Source of the DNA: an uncultured Pelagibacteraceae bacterium | GTDB taxonomy: Bacteria > Pseudomonadota > Alphaproteobacteria > Pelagibacterales > Pelagibacteraceae | DNA: 64,000 nucleotides | Direction: 5' to 3' | Assembly (NCBI GenBank): GCA_902576765.1 | Contig: CACGWH010000005.1 | Location: 1 to 64,000 of the forward strand | In this document: piece after piece, positions 1 to 9,555 of the stretch | Layout: every line of letters begins with the position of its first letter | Numbering within the stretch: position 1 is the stretch's first letter | Notes under the pieces: model-generated | What the model saw: only the letters and a program-made list of their open reading frames with translations | Told to the model about the DNA's origin: nothing | Databases searched by the model: none | Made by a program: the position numbers and the translations under genes

Positions 1-502
1 CCCACTTGTTTACTAAAGAACTTAAATCAAGTGTTGTTTGTGTAACAAAATCTTTATAAATAGTTTTATATGCTGGTCCTAATTTAATTCCACCATAAGT
101 ATTAAAAGATAAAATATTTTTCTTTGATAAACTTATAATTTTTCTTCTTACAGTTTCCCTAGGAAGCTGTAATACTTCTGCAATACTAGCAAAAGTTAAT
201 TTACGTTTATTCAAATAGTTTTTTTCTGTAATTTTTTCCATTTGTTCTTCTAAATCTGAAAAAGATTTTGTTCCTAACTTATTTGTTTCATACAATGAAT
301 GACTTACTACAACTTGTAAAATTACAAATGATTCAAAATCTATATTTAATTTTTCTTTAACTCTCGTATACAACGAAAGTATAAACATTACCCAATGATA
401 TAATCCTTTAGAGAATACAGGTTCTTTAGCACCCCTGTCTTTGACTATTTCCTCTAAAGAAACAATCTTATTAGCACCCATTATAGTTTTTTCATTACTC
501 AT
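1..502 (-). CDS. Putative helix-turn-helix transcriptional regulator, 3'-truncated by window edge
   Basis: Manual reverse-strand reading from ATG at 502 gives an open frame to the window edge (MSNEKTIMGANKIVSLEEIVKDRG...KRKLTFASIAEVLQLPRETVRRKIISLSKKNILSF...); 'ASIAEVLQLPRETVRRKI' resembles an HTH recognition segment. Not in the ORF track because it runs off the edge. Confidence 0.65.
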   Translation of the reverse strand, partial: MSNEKTIMGANKIVSLEEIVKDRGAKEPVFSKGLYHWVMFILSLYTRVKEKLNIDFESFVILQVVVSHSLYETNKLGTKSFSDLEEQMEKITEKNYLNKRKLTFASIAEVLQLPRETVRRKIISLSKKNILSFNTYGGIKLGPAYKTIYKDFVTQTTLDLSSLVNKW

Positions 503-605
503 ACTAGTTTATATTTTCCCTATCATAGGTATATTACAACCTAAAATAGGTATGATCAATCTTTATCCTTATTTACTTATCATAAGATAGTTTATTTAAA
601 TCATT

Positions 606-2057
606 ATGAAACTTTGGCTTAAAAAATATTTAATTAGAGTATTGATAATAAATTTCTTTTCATTATTCTATTTAATTCAAACACCAGTTTTCGATACCGG
701 TTTTTTTTCAATTCAATCAATTTTTTATTCTATTAACATTTATTTATTATACCTTTTTATTTTTCTAGAAGCAAAATCATCTTTTCTTTCAATATACGGT
801 TTAGACTTCGGTTTTTACAAACTTATAATTAATAATTTAGGTAATCTTAACTTTAAATATATATTTTACATTGCCTTTCAAAATATAAATATTTTCTATT
901 TTTTATTTTTCTCTTTAGGTACCTTACTTTTTATTGAAAAAATAAATTATAATTTTGTATTTAAAAAAGATTTATTTAATCCCAGAAAAAAATTTTTCTC
1001 TTCAATCCTTGTTATTATTTTTATCTTAACTTGTTTCAATCCGAGTAATACTCATTTGACTTTGATAGAAAGATATAAACACTTAACTAACTCATGGACT
1101 CCAAATGATTTAATTTTGAATGAAGTCAAATATATTTCACAGTATATTAAAAATGATTTTTTTAGAAACGATAACTGGTTTAATACAATTAAATATACTT
1201 ATTTATATTTTGATAGTCATCCTTCTGGTGAGAGAAAACTTTCACAATTTGATAAAAATTTAGAATTCAAAAGTTTTAGGAATTTTAGTGGAATAATAAC
1301 TAAAAGTGATTATGACAGTATTTATGTAATCATAAATGAGTCTTACCCTAATTTTAGAAATAAAAAACTTAAAGAAAACTTATTAGAAAAAATTAAAATA
1401 GGAAATGATGATTTAATAATTCAAAATTTTAAAAAAAAATGGAATAGATCCTTAACAACTCAAGGAGCTGAAATGGAATTTTTCTGTAACAAAGATGTTA
1501 ATTTTGAAAAATATATTGTCAGTGAATTAAAATATTTTATTGAAAAAAATAATTGTTGGATTAATTCAATGAAAGATAAAAACTTAATTTATATACACAG
1601 CTATGAAGAATCTTTTTTTAACAGATCTAGATATAAAAGTTTTTTTAATAAAACATTTTTCAAAAAAGAATTAAGTGATTTAAATTTTAAAATTTGTAAT
1701 CAAAAGTATAGTGGAATATGTGATCATACAATCTTAGATAATTTAGATAAAATCATTAAAGATAAAAAAAATAATTTTATTATTTTCTTAACAGTAAATA
1801 ATCATATTCCAGTAGAACCCGTTTACAATATTTCATACATAGATTGTAAAAAGAATTTTCCATTAAATATCAGTGAACAATTTTGTAAAATTTATAACAA
1901 CCAAATGTTATTTAATGAGAGTATTTCAAAATTTATTAAAAATATGAATAAAAATGATTTGTTAGTTTTATTTTCAGACACACCACCTATGTTTAATTCT
2001 AAAAGAAGGGTTCATTTCGAAGATTTAATCGATGTTTACTTTTTTTCTAAAAAATAA
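606..2057 (+). CDS. Membrane protein with sulfatase/alkaline-phosphatase-superfamily-like domain
   Basis: N-terminal hydrophobic helices; 'SLTTQGAEMEFFC' (possible Thr nucleophile context), 'FIIFLTVNNHIPVEP' and 'LLVLFSDTPP' resemble the LtaS/EptA/sulfatase layout. Confidence 0.55.
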   Translation: MKLWLKKYLIRVLIINFFSLFYLIQTPVFDTGFFSIQSIFYSINIYLLYLFIFLEAKSSFLSIYGLDFGFYKLIINNLGNLNFKYIFYIAFQNINIFYFLFFSLGTLLFIEKINYNFVFKKDLFNPRKKFFSSILVIIFILTCFNPSNTHLTLIERYKHLTNSWTPNDLILNEVKYISQYIKNDFFRNDNWFNTIKYTYLYFDSHPSGERKLSQFDKNLEFKSFRNFSGIITKSDYDSIYVIINESYPNFRNKKLKENLLEKIKIGNDDLIIQNFKKKWNRSLTTQGAEMEFFCNKDVNFEKYIVSELKYFIEKNNCWINSMKDKNLIYIHSYEESFFNRSRYKSFFNKTFFKKELSDLNFKICNQKYSGICDHTILDNLDKIIKDKKNNFIIFLTVNNHIPVEPVYNISYIDCKKNFPLNISEQFCKIYNNQMLFNESISKFIKNMNKNDLLVLFSDTPPMFNSKRRVHFEDLIDVYFFSKK

Positions 2058-2059
2058 AT

Positions 2060-2377
2060 TTAATTTGGATCGCCTCTTATATCCGTATTAAGTTCTTGAT
2101 ATATGAGTACTGAGATGGTTCTTAAGTTGTCAATTACTCTTTCATAGTCCCATTCTAGATAAACATCATTACAATTTAATTCTCTATAAACATAATACTT
2201 TGCATTTCCTAATGAAGGATCAATATTTTCTGTAATAACATTTAACTGCTGGGTTTTCTTTTCTAACGCAAAGTTATACTTACAGACATTTGAAGTGGCC
2301 CAGTAAAGTATTGAACTAATTAATATAGCAAAAAAAATCATTACTTTAGGAACACTCATCATTTTATTTTCCGTCAA
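2060..2377 (-). CDS. Small hypothetical protein with one N-terminal TM helix
   Basis: 105 aa ORF overlapping the end of the GAF-PP2C gene; hydrophobic segment VMIFFAILISSILYWA. Confidence 0.55.
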   Translation of the reverse strand: MTENKMMSVPKVMIFFAILISSILYWATSNVCKYNFALEKKTQQLNVITENIDPSLGNAKYYVYRELNCNDVYLEWDYERVIDNLRTISVLIYQELNTDIRGDPN

Positions 2378-3644
2378 TTACAACTATTGTCAAATCATCT
2401 TTTTGAATTTTTCCAGACTTTACAATGTCCTCGATGATAACTTTCAACCTATTGTTATTAGGTGTGGATTGGTATTTCTTAATATAATTTTGGAAACCTT
2501 CAGCACCTAACATCTCTCCATCTGGATCTTTAATTTCTGTGACACCATCAGTAAAAATGTACATTGAGCTTTCAGAAAAAGATATTGAACTTTCTTTGTA
2601 GGTAATATTTGGCATGATACCTAATGGCGGACCTGCTTCTGTATGATTTGAAAATTTTCCATCTTTTGAATAAATCAATGGAGGTTCATGTCCAGCATTT
2701 GAAATTAATAATTCTTTTTTATTACTATCATAAATTCCAACCAACATAGTCACAAACATACCTCTAGCTGCAGTTTCACAAATTTCTTTATTTAATAAAT
2801 TTAACAAGTCAGATGCTGAGAACATTGTTTTACTTAGACATCGATAAAGACTTGAGGCTTTTGACATCAACAATGATGACTTAATTCCTTTTCCAGACAC
2901 ATCTGCAACACCAAATCCATATTTGCCATCTCCTAAGTCAGAAAAGTTATAAAAATCTCCCGAGACTACTTTTGCAGGAATATTTATCCCAGCTATTGGA
3001 AAAGGGTCTTCTTTATTTTTAGATAATAAAGTTTTTTGGATCTCTCCAACAATTTCTATTTCCTTCTGCATTCTGTTTTTATCAACAAGCTCTTTAGCCA
3101 TTCGAGCATTTCTAATTGCAAGCGCCGCTGGTGTAGCTAGTGTTTCTAAAAGTTTTCTATCACTCTCTTCAAAGAGCTTATTAGCTGTTTTTTTATTTAA
3201 ACAATGAAGAACACCAATGCATTCATTGGCAGCAATAAGAGGTGCGCATAATACAGAGTATGTTGTAAAATTTGTTTTGTTATCTAAATCAAAATAAAAT
3301 TCTGCAATTTCTCTTACATCTTTTCTTACATCTCCAACTCGAATACATTTTTTTTGTAAAACTGCTTTACCCATCACTCCTTGAGTTAAAGGAATTTCAT
3401 AATCTTCCAAGTATGCTTGGTGTTTTGATGCAATGCATTGGAAAACTTGTTTTTTTTCTTCTATTAAAAAAACATTGGCTGCTTGTGCATTAATTCTTTT
3501 TATAATGACATCAAGCGAATTTTGTAGTGTCTCACTTAGATCAAGAGAAGTAGCAAACTCTTGACTTAGTTTAGTAATAATTTGAAAATCTTCTATTCTC
3601 GAGTCTTCTTTGGCTATTTCGGGTTTTTTTGATTTAAAAAACAT
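2364..3644 (-). CDS. GAF domain / PP2C (SpoIIE/RsbU-type) serine phosphatase
   Basis: GAF-like N-terminus; C-terminal 'VVSGDFYNFSDLGDGKYGFGVADVSGKGIKSSLLM', 'ISNAGHEPPLIYS' and 'YIFTDGVTEIKD' are SpoIIE/PP2C motifs. Confidence 0.88.
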   Translation of the reverse strand: MFFKSKKPEIAKEDSRIEDFQIITKLSQEFATSLDLSETLQNSLDVIIKRINAQAANVFLIEEKKQVFQCIASKHQAYLEDYEIPLTQGVMGKAVLQKKCIRVGDVRKDVREIAEFYFDLDNKTNFTTYSVLCAPLIAANECIGVLHCLNKKTANKLFEESDRKLLETLATPAALAIRNARMAKELVDKNRMQKEIEIVGEIQKTLLSKNKEDPFPIAGINIPAKVVSGDFYNFSDLGDGKYGFGVADVSGKGIKSSLLMSKASSLYRCLSKTMFSASDLLNLLNKEICETAARGMFVTMLVGIYDSNKKELLISNAGHEPPLIYSKDGKFSNHTEAGPPLGIMPNITYKESSISFSESSMYIFTDGVTEIKDPDGEMLGAEGFQNYIKKYQSTPNNNRLKVIIEDIVKSGKIQKDDLTIVVIDGK

Positions 3645-3733
3645 ATTTTATATTTTGCATTTTACATCTTTTTTGATAATTTTAACAAGAATGGAAATTG
3701 TTATATACGCACCTAATTTTTACTTACACATTC

Positions 3734-3790
3734 AAGATGCAGTGGTGTTTATACAATACTGTATAAATGGAGTTCTTGAGCTCGCATCTT
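3734..3790. repeat. Nested inverted repeats upstream of pilD
   Basis: Outer AAGATGC (3734-3740)/GCATCTT (3784-3790); inner TTTATACA (3748-3755)/TGTATAAA (3760-3767) with 4-nt loop. Confidence 0.6.
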
Positions 3791-3807
3791 ACATAAAAAT
3801 ATAATTC

Positions 3808-4572
3808 GTGTTTTATACTCTTGCTTTTATACTTGGAAGTATCTGGGGTAGCTTTTGCAATGTCTGTATTTATCGTCTACCATTGGAGCAAAATGTAATG
3901 AAAGGGAGATCTTTCTGCCCTTCATGCAAAGAACAAATAAGATGGTTTGATAATATCCCTTTTTTTTCTTTTCTATTCTTAAAAGGAAAATGTAGAAAAT
4001 GTAATATTAAAATAAGTATACAATATTTTATAGTAGAATTAATTTCAGCATTAAGTTTTCTTTTAATATTTTACATGTATGGAATTTCGATTACTACATT
4101 ATTACTAATAATCTTAAGTATTTTTTTTATCATAATATTTTTTATTGACTTAAAGCATTATATCATTCCAAATGAATTAACATTTCCTTTAATGTTAATT
4201 GGTTTTGTTAAATCTTTTGATCCAAATTTAAATCAATCTTTATTTCCAAATTATATAAATTCTTTAATTGGAGGATTGTTTGGTTATGCAATTATTTGGT
4301 TAATCATTTTTTTTTATAAAACGTTAAGAAATAAAGAGGGTATGGGACTTGGTGATGCAAAGTTAATTGCTGTTGTTGGTTTTTGGTTTGGCTGGTTTAG
4401 CATACCTTTTACAATTTTTATTTCCTCAGTTGTTGCTTTAGTTTATTCTATTCCGTCATTAATGAATAAAAGCAGAGATTTGTCTACACAAATTCCTTTC
4501 GGGCCTTTTATAATTATTGGCTGTTTAATTTATGTAACATTTGCAAACCAAATAAAAACTCTTTTTCTATAA
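3808..4572 (+). CDS. pilD: Prepilin peptidase (A24 leader peptidase / N-methyltransferase)
   Basis: GTG start; CPSC...CRKC zinc motif, 'FFIDLKHYIIPNELTFPLMLIG' and 'GMGLGDAKLIAVVGFWFGW' aspartyl motifs. Confidence 0.93.
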   Translation: MFYTLAFILGSIWGSFCNVCIYRLPLEQNVMKGRSFCPSCKEQIRWFDNIPFFSFLFLKGKCRKCNIKISIQYFIVELISALSFLLIFYMYGISITTLLLIILSIFFIIIFFIDLKHYIIPNELTFPLMLIGFVKSFDPNLNQSLFPNYINSLIGGLFGYAIIWLIIFFYKTLRNKEGMGLGDAKLIAVVGFWFGWFSIPFTIFISSVVALVYSIPSLMNKSRDLSTQIPFGPFIIIGCLIYVTFANQIKTLFL

Positions 4573-4772
4573 TGGATAAATTTCTTTTTTTTAATATTTC
4601 CCTTCTCGCATTTAATATTTTTATAATTGTTTATGCTTATTCATTAAATTTTTTTCCAAAAAAATGGCGTAAGAAAGTTAATCAAGATACTTTAGTTGGT
4701 CTAGCTCTTATATTTGTAACAATGTTTACAATGTTTGCTTGGATAATTTATTATTATCTAAAAGTTTTCTAA
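4572..4772 (+). CDS. Small membrane protein, hypothetical
   Basis: 66 aa, two TM segments, starts at the pilD stop. Confidence 0.5.
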   Translation: MDKFLFFNISLLAFNIFIIVYAYSLNFFPKKWRKKVNQDTLVGLALIFVTMFTMFAWIIYYYLKVF

Positions 4773-4776
4773 ATAA

Positions 4777-7700
4777 TTAGAAACCAGATTCTCTCCAGTT
4801 ACTTTTGTCTATGGTAACCTCTCCAGCGGCAGCTAAAACTGAATAGAGTGTTTCAGCATCTTCTTTAGGTCCTGCAACGTTTGCGAATAATTTATCTCCA
4901 AAGATTACAAGCTCTGACAAAATACCTTCTCTTACAAATTGGCAAGCTTTTCCATTTGCAGCACTACCTCTGGATAAAAGGTGAGAGTTATTTGATCCGC
5001 ATTCATCATCTGCAACACAAATAAATGCATTACCAATGTTGCATGGATTGGCTCCTTGAGGAGGTTCGTATATTGGAAAGTATACTTGGCCTTTAAATAA
5101 AGTAGGTGCAGCTGATAATTTTCTAAAACTATTATTGCTATTTTCATTTGGACCTTTACCATCCGGTGTATCTAAATGAACTACCCATGCTTGCTGCCCG
5201 CTTGTAGGTCCATCTTCACAACTTATTTTACCCGTAGTATCTTTACAGACAACCGCATTATCAATACTTGCTGCATTATTAGCACCCTTGTGTGCTTGAG
5301 CTAAAAATGTGTCCTCAGATTCTCTTGGGACGTGCGCACCATTTAAATGGTCAAAATACGGATAATCTGGATCTTTAACACCATACAAAATATTATCCAT
5401 AAATCTAGAACCGCCACCTATATCATTAAAGTTTCCTGTACCACCAAATAACCAGAAGTCTCTTGTTGTTTGTCCAATTCCTGCATCCATTGAAAAATAG
5501 CTATATCTTTTATTAATTGTGTTAGCATCCAATCTAAATAAAGTAGTTTGATCAAAAAGTTCTGCTTCATTTTTTGTAGAACTTGTTAAATTTAATTTTG
5601 TGATTTTTCCTTCAAGATCATTAAAATAAACCATTGCGCCTCGCCAAGGAATATTAAATGCTGTATCTGGAGTTATAACGACTGCTGAAGCAGGTAAAGA
5701 ATTTCCAATGTCGCTACCGTTAGGAGTTTGCTCACCAGCCGCTGAAGTTGGAACTGTATCTACAATCGTAATCGGACCTCCATTGGTTGTAGCTCCAAAA
5801 ATAGTTCCAGGTTCAATACCTTCTTGATCATCTCTATCTAAATTAACTAGAAATACTGCTGAACCAGCACACAAATTTGTGGCACCCATACCAGCTCCCA
5901 TCACTGCAACATATCTGTCTTTGCTTGGATTATTTCTATAAGCAATCGTTTCTGATGGAATTCTAAATATTCTTGGAGCTGACCATGTTTCTCCTAATTG
6001 GCTATAATCATATTGCACTGGTATATCAGTAGCTGCAGTACATGATGTTGCGACTGTAAACTGATTGGTCAGTGAAGTTTCAAGAGGACTACCCCCAGCA
6101 TTATAAGTTTTCTCAGTAGGAAACGTTATTACTAAATTGTCATTTTCATATTTTGCACTTGTAAAATCTATTGTTTGTAAAGTTCCATCAACTCTTTCAG
6201 TTACTTTTAATGATGACTTGGGTACAGTTCCATCAGCACTTGCTTGAGGTTTTAAATCAGAAAATCTAAATTCTGTACCTTTGAAGCACGAAGCTGTTCC
6301 TGCTGCATCTGAATGAAATAGACCAGTGGTCGTCATTACATCTGTATCATTAAGTTGACAGACTGCTATAGCATCTTGATTAGTGCAATTTTGTATTACA
6401 TCAGGGTCATCTGCGCTATCACAGTAAGAGGAATGATCTGGGTCTAGAGAGTCATCACCTCCATCTGCTGTAAAAGCTGTGTCCAAATTTTCACCAGCTT
6501 TAATTGCCTCTAGTGAGTCTTGAATACTGACAGAGCCTGATGAGTAAGGGTATGTTGTAATTGTACCTTCGTGGTCAGCCATATAAACAGTACTGTTAAT
6601 CGCGTCATTATAGACACTAAACATATGTATAGGTCCCAAATTATCTTTTAAAATTGGATTGGTAACATCTAAAACAGAAAATCCAGCACCACCTCTTCCA
6701 TATGGAACAAATAAAATAGTATGCCAACTTTTTTGATCTTCTAGTTCTCCCTGTGCATTAATTCCTTTAATTAAAACATCATGTACTACTGGTGATCCAT
6801 CAACACCAAAAATTGCATTAGTTCCACCTTTTTTACTATCAATTTTTCCACTAAGGTCAGCATTCATTAATGAAGGAAGCAATCCAGCAATGAATGGTGG
6901 AATAAAGCCCCACTCCTCTGCACCAGTTTCAGCATTAATAGCATGAAGCACACCACTATTTGCACCTGCATAGATTACATTTCTTCTTGAGGCATGTTTT
7001 TGCATAAAACTTTGATAGTTGTTTGTTGCTCTATAATATGCTTCTTCATTAGCTCCAGTAAAATCTATACTTGCATCAGGTGGGCCTACTTCTATCAATT
7101 GTGAGTGATAAATATCCCCAAGAACATGGCTTCTTACTTCTGTAACATCACAATCTCCGTCATAATCAAAGTAATCCGTTCCTTTCATAAAATTTATCAA
7201 CCCTAAAAGATCATCAGACGTTCCGTTGTCACCCACATATCCATTTGATGCACAGTAGGAAGTTGCATTATGGTAGTCAGCAATATTAAAACCAAATAAT
7301 TCAAATAATTCAGTAATATCATCTGAGTTGTCTGTGTTGAAGTTGTCCCAATTTCCAATGTAAGGCGATCCAGGTATCGCACTCCATAAATTTCTTGTAT
7401 CAGCCGCATCAGCAGGTGTAGCTTGTTTTCTAATTTCTACCGATGCATCCCAGTTCCCGGGTGAATCCATTTCATGAATAACAGTTCCGTCTGCGTTTAA
7501 AGTTTTTCTCAAAATTGTTCCTTGCCATTCTCCGAATTGTTCATAAGCAAACTGTGCTTGATATAAAGAACCCCCTTCTTGGACAGTAGCTGTGATCGAA
7601 GGAGCGGTAAATGATAATCGTTCAGCAAGTATCTGTCTGATTTTTGCTGTCAATTGAGTTTTTAAAGACTCTGGTGTGTCAGCAACTATTGTTGGTTCAC

Positions 7701-9552
7701 AATCAGGGCTGTTTGCGTCTCCCCCTGGACAAGATCCAGCTACAGCCATTGCATCAAAAATTTCCATTCCTCTAGCATTAATACCTCCGCCATAAGCAAC
7801 AAATAAAGTTTTAACTGGATTTGTTTTATCTCTTAAAGCCGCAATTCTAGGAATAGCAGAAGCATTGTTTCTCATCATTCCATCACCAATTACAATAACA
7901 TAATTTAATTGACACTCTGAGTTCTCATCGTAAGCCTCAAAATCATTATTAAAATAATCAAGAGCCATAATAGAGTATGCGTTCGCGTCAGTACCCCAAG
8001 CTAAACCCTGAGGAATTAGATTGTCTAGAATTCTTGTGTACCCTTCAGCACTTATCCCTACATTCAAACATGAGTCTCTGTTACATTGTACCGATTGTCC
8101 GTCTGGATGATCACCATTCCATCCACCATAGTAAGTGCAACCATCATTAAAATGACAGAATCTTCCACCTCTAGGTCCTGTTCTTCGTCCACCTGTTTCT
8201 CCAGCATTCCAGTGTCCATAACCAAAGTGAGCACCACTGGTCAAAGTTGTGTCACTTATAATTGCACTCATTGCTTTTTTAACACCAACCCATCTTGATA
8301 CGACTCCACCACCCATTTGTAGAAGCCAAGAAGTATCTCTATTTTCTGCAGTAAATAAATTTTCATTGAAAACATCTATGGTTCCTCTTGTTGTTCCAAC
8401 TAAAATTCTATCCGATGTTACATGAATACCAATTGGTTGGTTAAATCTAACGTTGTTAGCTGAAAGAGCTCCAGAAGCTTCAATATTTGCTCCATTATTT
8501 CGTCTTCCAGTCCCTGCTCTTGCTAATATTGTATAAGTTGTATTTGTATCAAGCCGAACTTTTTGAATTACATGTCTTCTTGTTGAAGTTATATATAAAA
8601 TATCATCATCATCAGGTGAAACATCGATACCTATTACGTCTGCTAATTGTGTATCTAAATTTCCACGATTTACTCTAGTATAAAGTCTGGTGGCCGCATT
8701 GTTAGTAATTCGATATGCGTCGCCACTTTTTTCCATGGTATACCCGAATATATGAACTCGGCCTAAATATAACATTGAGGCATCACTGTTAACTGCAATT
8801 CTCCAAGTAAGTCTACCCATACGTGCAAATGAATTATTGGCATTCCCTCCAAATACCTGCACACCACTGCTGTTACCTGTATTTAAATTAAATGATACAA
8901 AGGCAGATTGATTTCCAGCTCTACCAGTAACAAATAGAAAATGTTCACCATCAATTAATTGAAGATCCATTCCTTGAATTGTAAGTCCAAGCTCTAAGTA
9001 CATCAGACAATCCTGTCCGTCCTCAGAATATCCAACAATTGCTTGATCATCTCTTAGTTGACGTTCATTAGACCTGAAAAAAATTATGTCTCGATTAGTA
9101 AATACTCCATTGTCAGTACTTAATTCTGTTGCAAATCTAATATCCGCAGTATGTCGAGCAACTGTATTTTTAGTTATTTCACCGTTATAACCCATTCCTG
9201 TAGATGACAGGGTACATGTGTCTGATGCATTACCAGTGTATCTTCCAACATTGTCATTAAATTCCCTGTTTCTAGATCCATCAGAATTAAATTTTACTAT
9301 TCCATTATTTCTAAACTGCGCTGCAAGAATATCTCCATTTGAATCGTAAATTGCGTTAGGAACATATTGAATGGCATCTCTATTACTCATTCTTCGTCTC
9401 ATACTTGCTGAACTATCAATTAATATCAAAATGTTAGCAGGAACATCTCCCTCTCCTGAACCAGGAGGAACTGGTTTTGCATCAACTTTAGATACAAAAG
9501 CAATTTCTAGTAAAATGAATAAGAATAGAAAATATTTTGCAAAATGTTTCAT
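4777..9552 (-). CDS. pilY1: PilY1-like type IV pilus tip/adhesin protein (VWA plus C-terminal beta-propeller)
   Basis: Signal peptide, 'NILILIDSSASM' MIDAS, 'HVLGDIYHSQLIEVGPP', 'RRNVIYAGANSGVLHAINAETGAEEWGFIPPFI' and 'DYDGDCDVTE' (Ca-binding-like loop) are typical of PilY1/PilC. Confidence 0.88.
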   Translation of the reverse strand: MKHFAKYFLFLFILLEIAFVSKVDAKPVPPGSGEGDVPANILILIDSSASMRRRMSNRDAIQYVPNAIYDSNGDILAAQFRNNGIVKFNSDGSRNREFNDNVGRYTGNASDTCTLSSTGMGYNGEITKNTVARHTADIRFATELSTDNGVFTNRDIIFFRSNERQLRDDQAIVGYSEDGQDCLMYLELGLTIQGMDLQLIDGEHFLFVTGRAGNQSAFVSFNLNTGNSSGVQVFGGNANNSFARMGRLTWRIAVNSDASMLYLGRVHIFGYTMEKSGDAYRITNNAATRLYTRVNRGNLDTQLADVIGIDVSPDDDDILYITSTRRHVIQKVRLDTNTTYTILARAGTGRRNNGANIEASGALSANNVRFNQPIGIHVTSDRILVGTTRGTIDVFNENLFTAENRDTSWLLQMGGGVVSRWVGVKKAMSAIISDTTLTSGAHFGYGHWNAGETGGRRTGPRGGRFCHFNDGCTYYGGWNGDHPDGQSVQCNRDSCLNVGISAEGYTRILDNLIPQGLAWGTDANAYSIMALDYFNNDFEAYDENSECQLNYVIVIGDGMMRNNASAIPRIAALRDKTNPVKTLFVAYGGGINARGMEIFDAMAVAGSCPGGDANSPDCEPTIVADTPESLKTQLTAKIRQILAERLSFTAPSITATVQEGGSLYQAQFAYEQFGEWQGTILRKTLNADGTVIHEMDSPGNWDASVEIRKQATPADAADTRNLWSAIPGSPYIGNWDNFNTDNSDDITELFELFGFNIADYHNATSYCASNGYVGDNGTSDDLLGLINFMKGTDYFDYDGDCDVTEVRSHVLGDIYHSQLIEVGPPDASIDFTGANEEAYYRATNNYQSFMQKHASRRNVIYAGANSGVLHAINAETGAEEWGFIPPFIAGLLPSLMNADLSGKIDSKKGGTNAIFGVDGSPVVHDVLIKGINAQGELEDQKSWHTILFVPYGRGGAGFSVLDVTNPILKDNLGPIHMFSVYNDAINSTVYMADHEGTITTYPYSSGSVSIQDSLEAIKAGENLDTAFTADGGDDSLDPDHSSYCDSADDPDVIQNCTNQDAIAVCQLNDTDVMTTTGLFHSDAAGTASCFKGTEFRFSDLKPQASADGTVPKSSLKVTERVDGTLQTIDFTSAKYENDNLVITFPTEKTYNAGGSPLETSLTNQFTVATSCTAATDIPVQYDYSQLGETWSAPRIFRIPSETIAYRNNPSKDRYVAVMGAGMGATNLCAGSAVFLVNLDRDDQEGIEPGTIFGATTNGGPITIVDTVPTSAAGEQTPNGSDIGNSLPASAVVITPDTAFNIPWRGAMVYFNDLEGKITKLNLTSSTKNEAELFDQTTLFRLDANTINKRYSYFSMDAGIGQTTRDFWLFGGTGNFNDIGGGSRFMDNILYGVKDPDYPYFDHLNGAHVPRESEDTFLAQAHKGANNAASIDNAVVCKDTTGKISCEDGPTSGQQAWVVHLDTPDGKGPNENSNNSFRKLSAAPTLFKGQVYFPIYEPPQGANPCNIGNAFICVADDECGSNNSHLLSRGSAANGKACQFVREGILSELVIFGDKLFANVAGPKEDAETLYSVLAAAGEVTIDKSNWRESGF

Positions 9553-9555
9553 AAT

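Noticed and set aside
3610-3804. 64-aa + strand ORF upstream of pilD
   Set aside because: Overlaps the start of the PP2C gene and the palindromic leader region; no domain signature. More likely untranslated sequence.
4932-5162. Track ORFs opposite or out-of-frame to large genes (e.g. 3272-3493+, 7203-7409-, 8086-8298+, 13603-13815+, 16911-17150-, 28554-28825+, 53532-53951+, 54606-54941+, 56581-56940-)
   Set aside because: They lie inside confidently assigned genes in other frames, have no recognisable domains, and reflect codon bias shadow ORFs.
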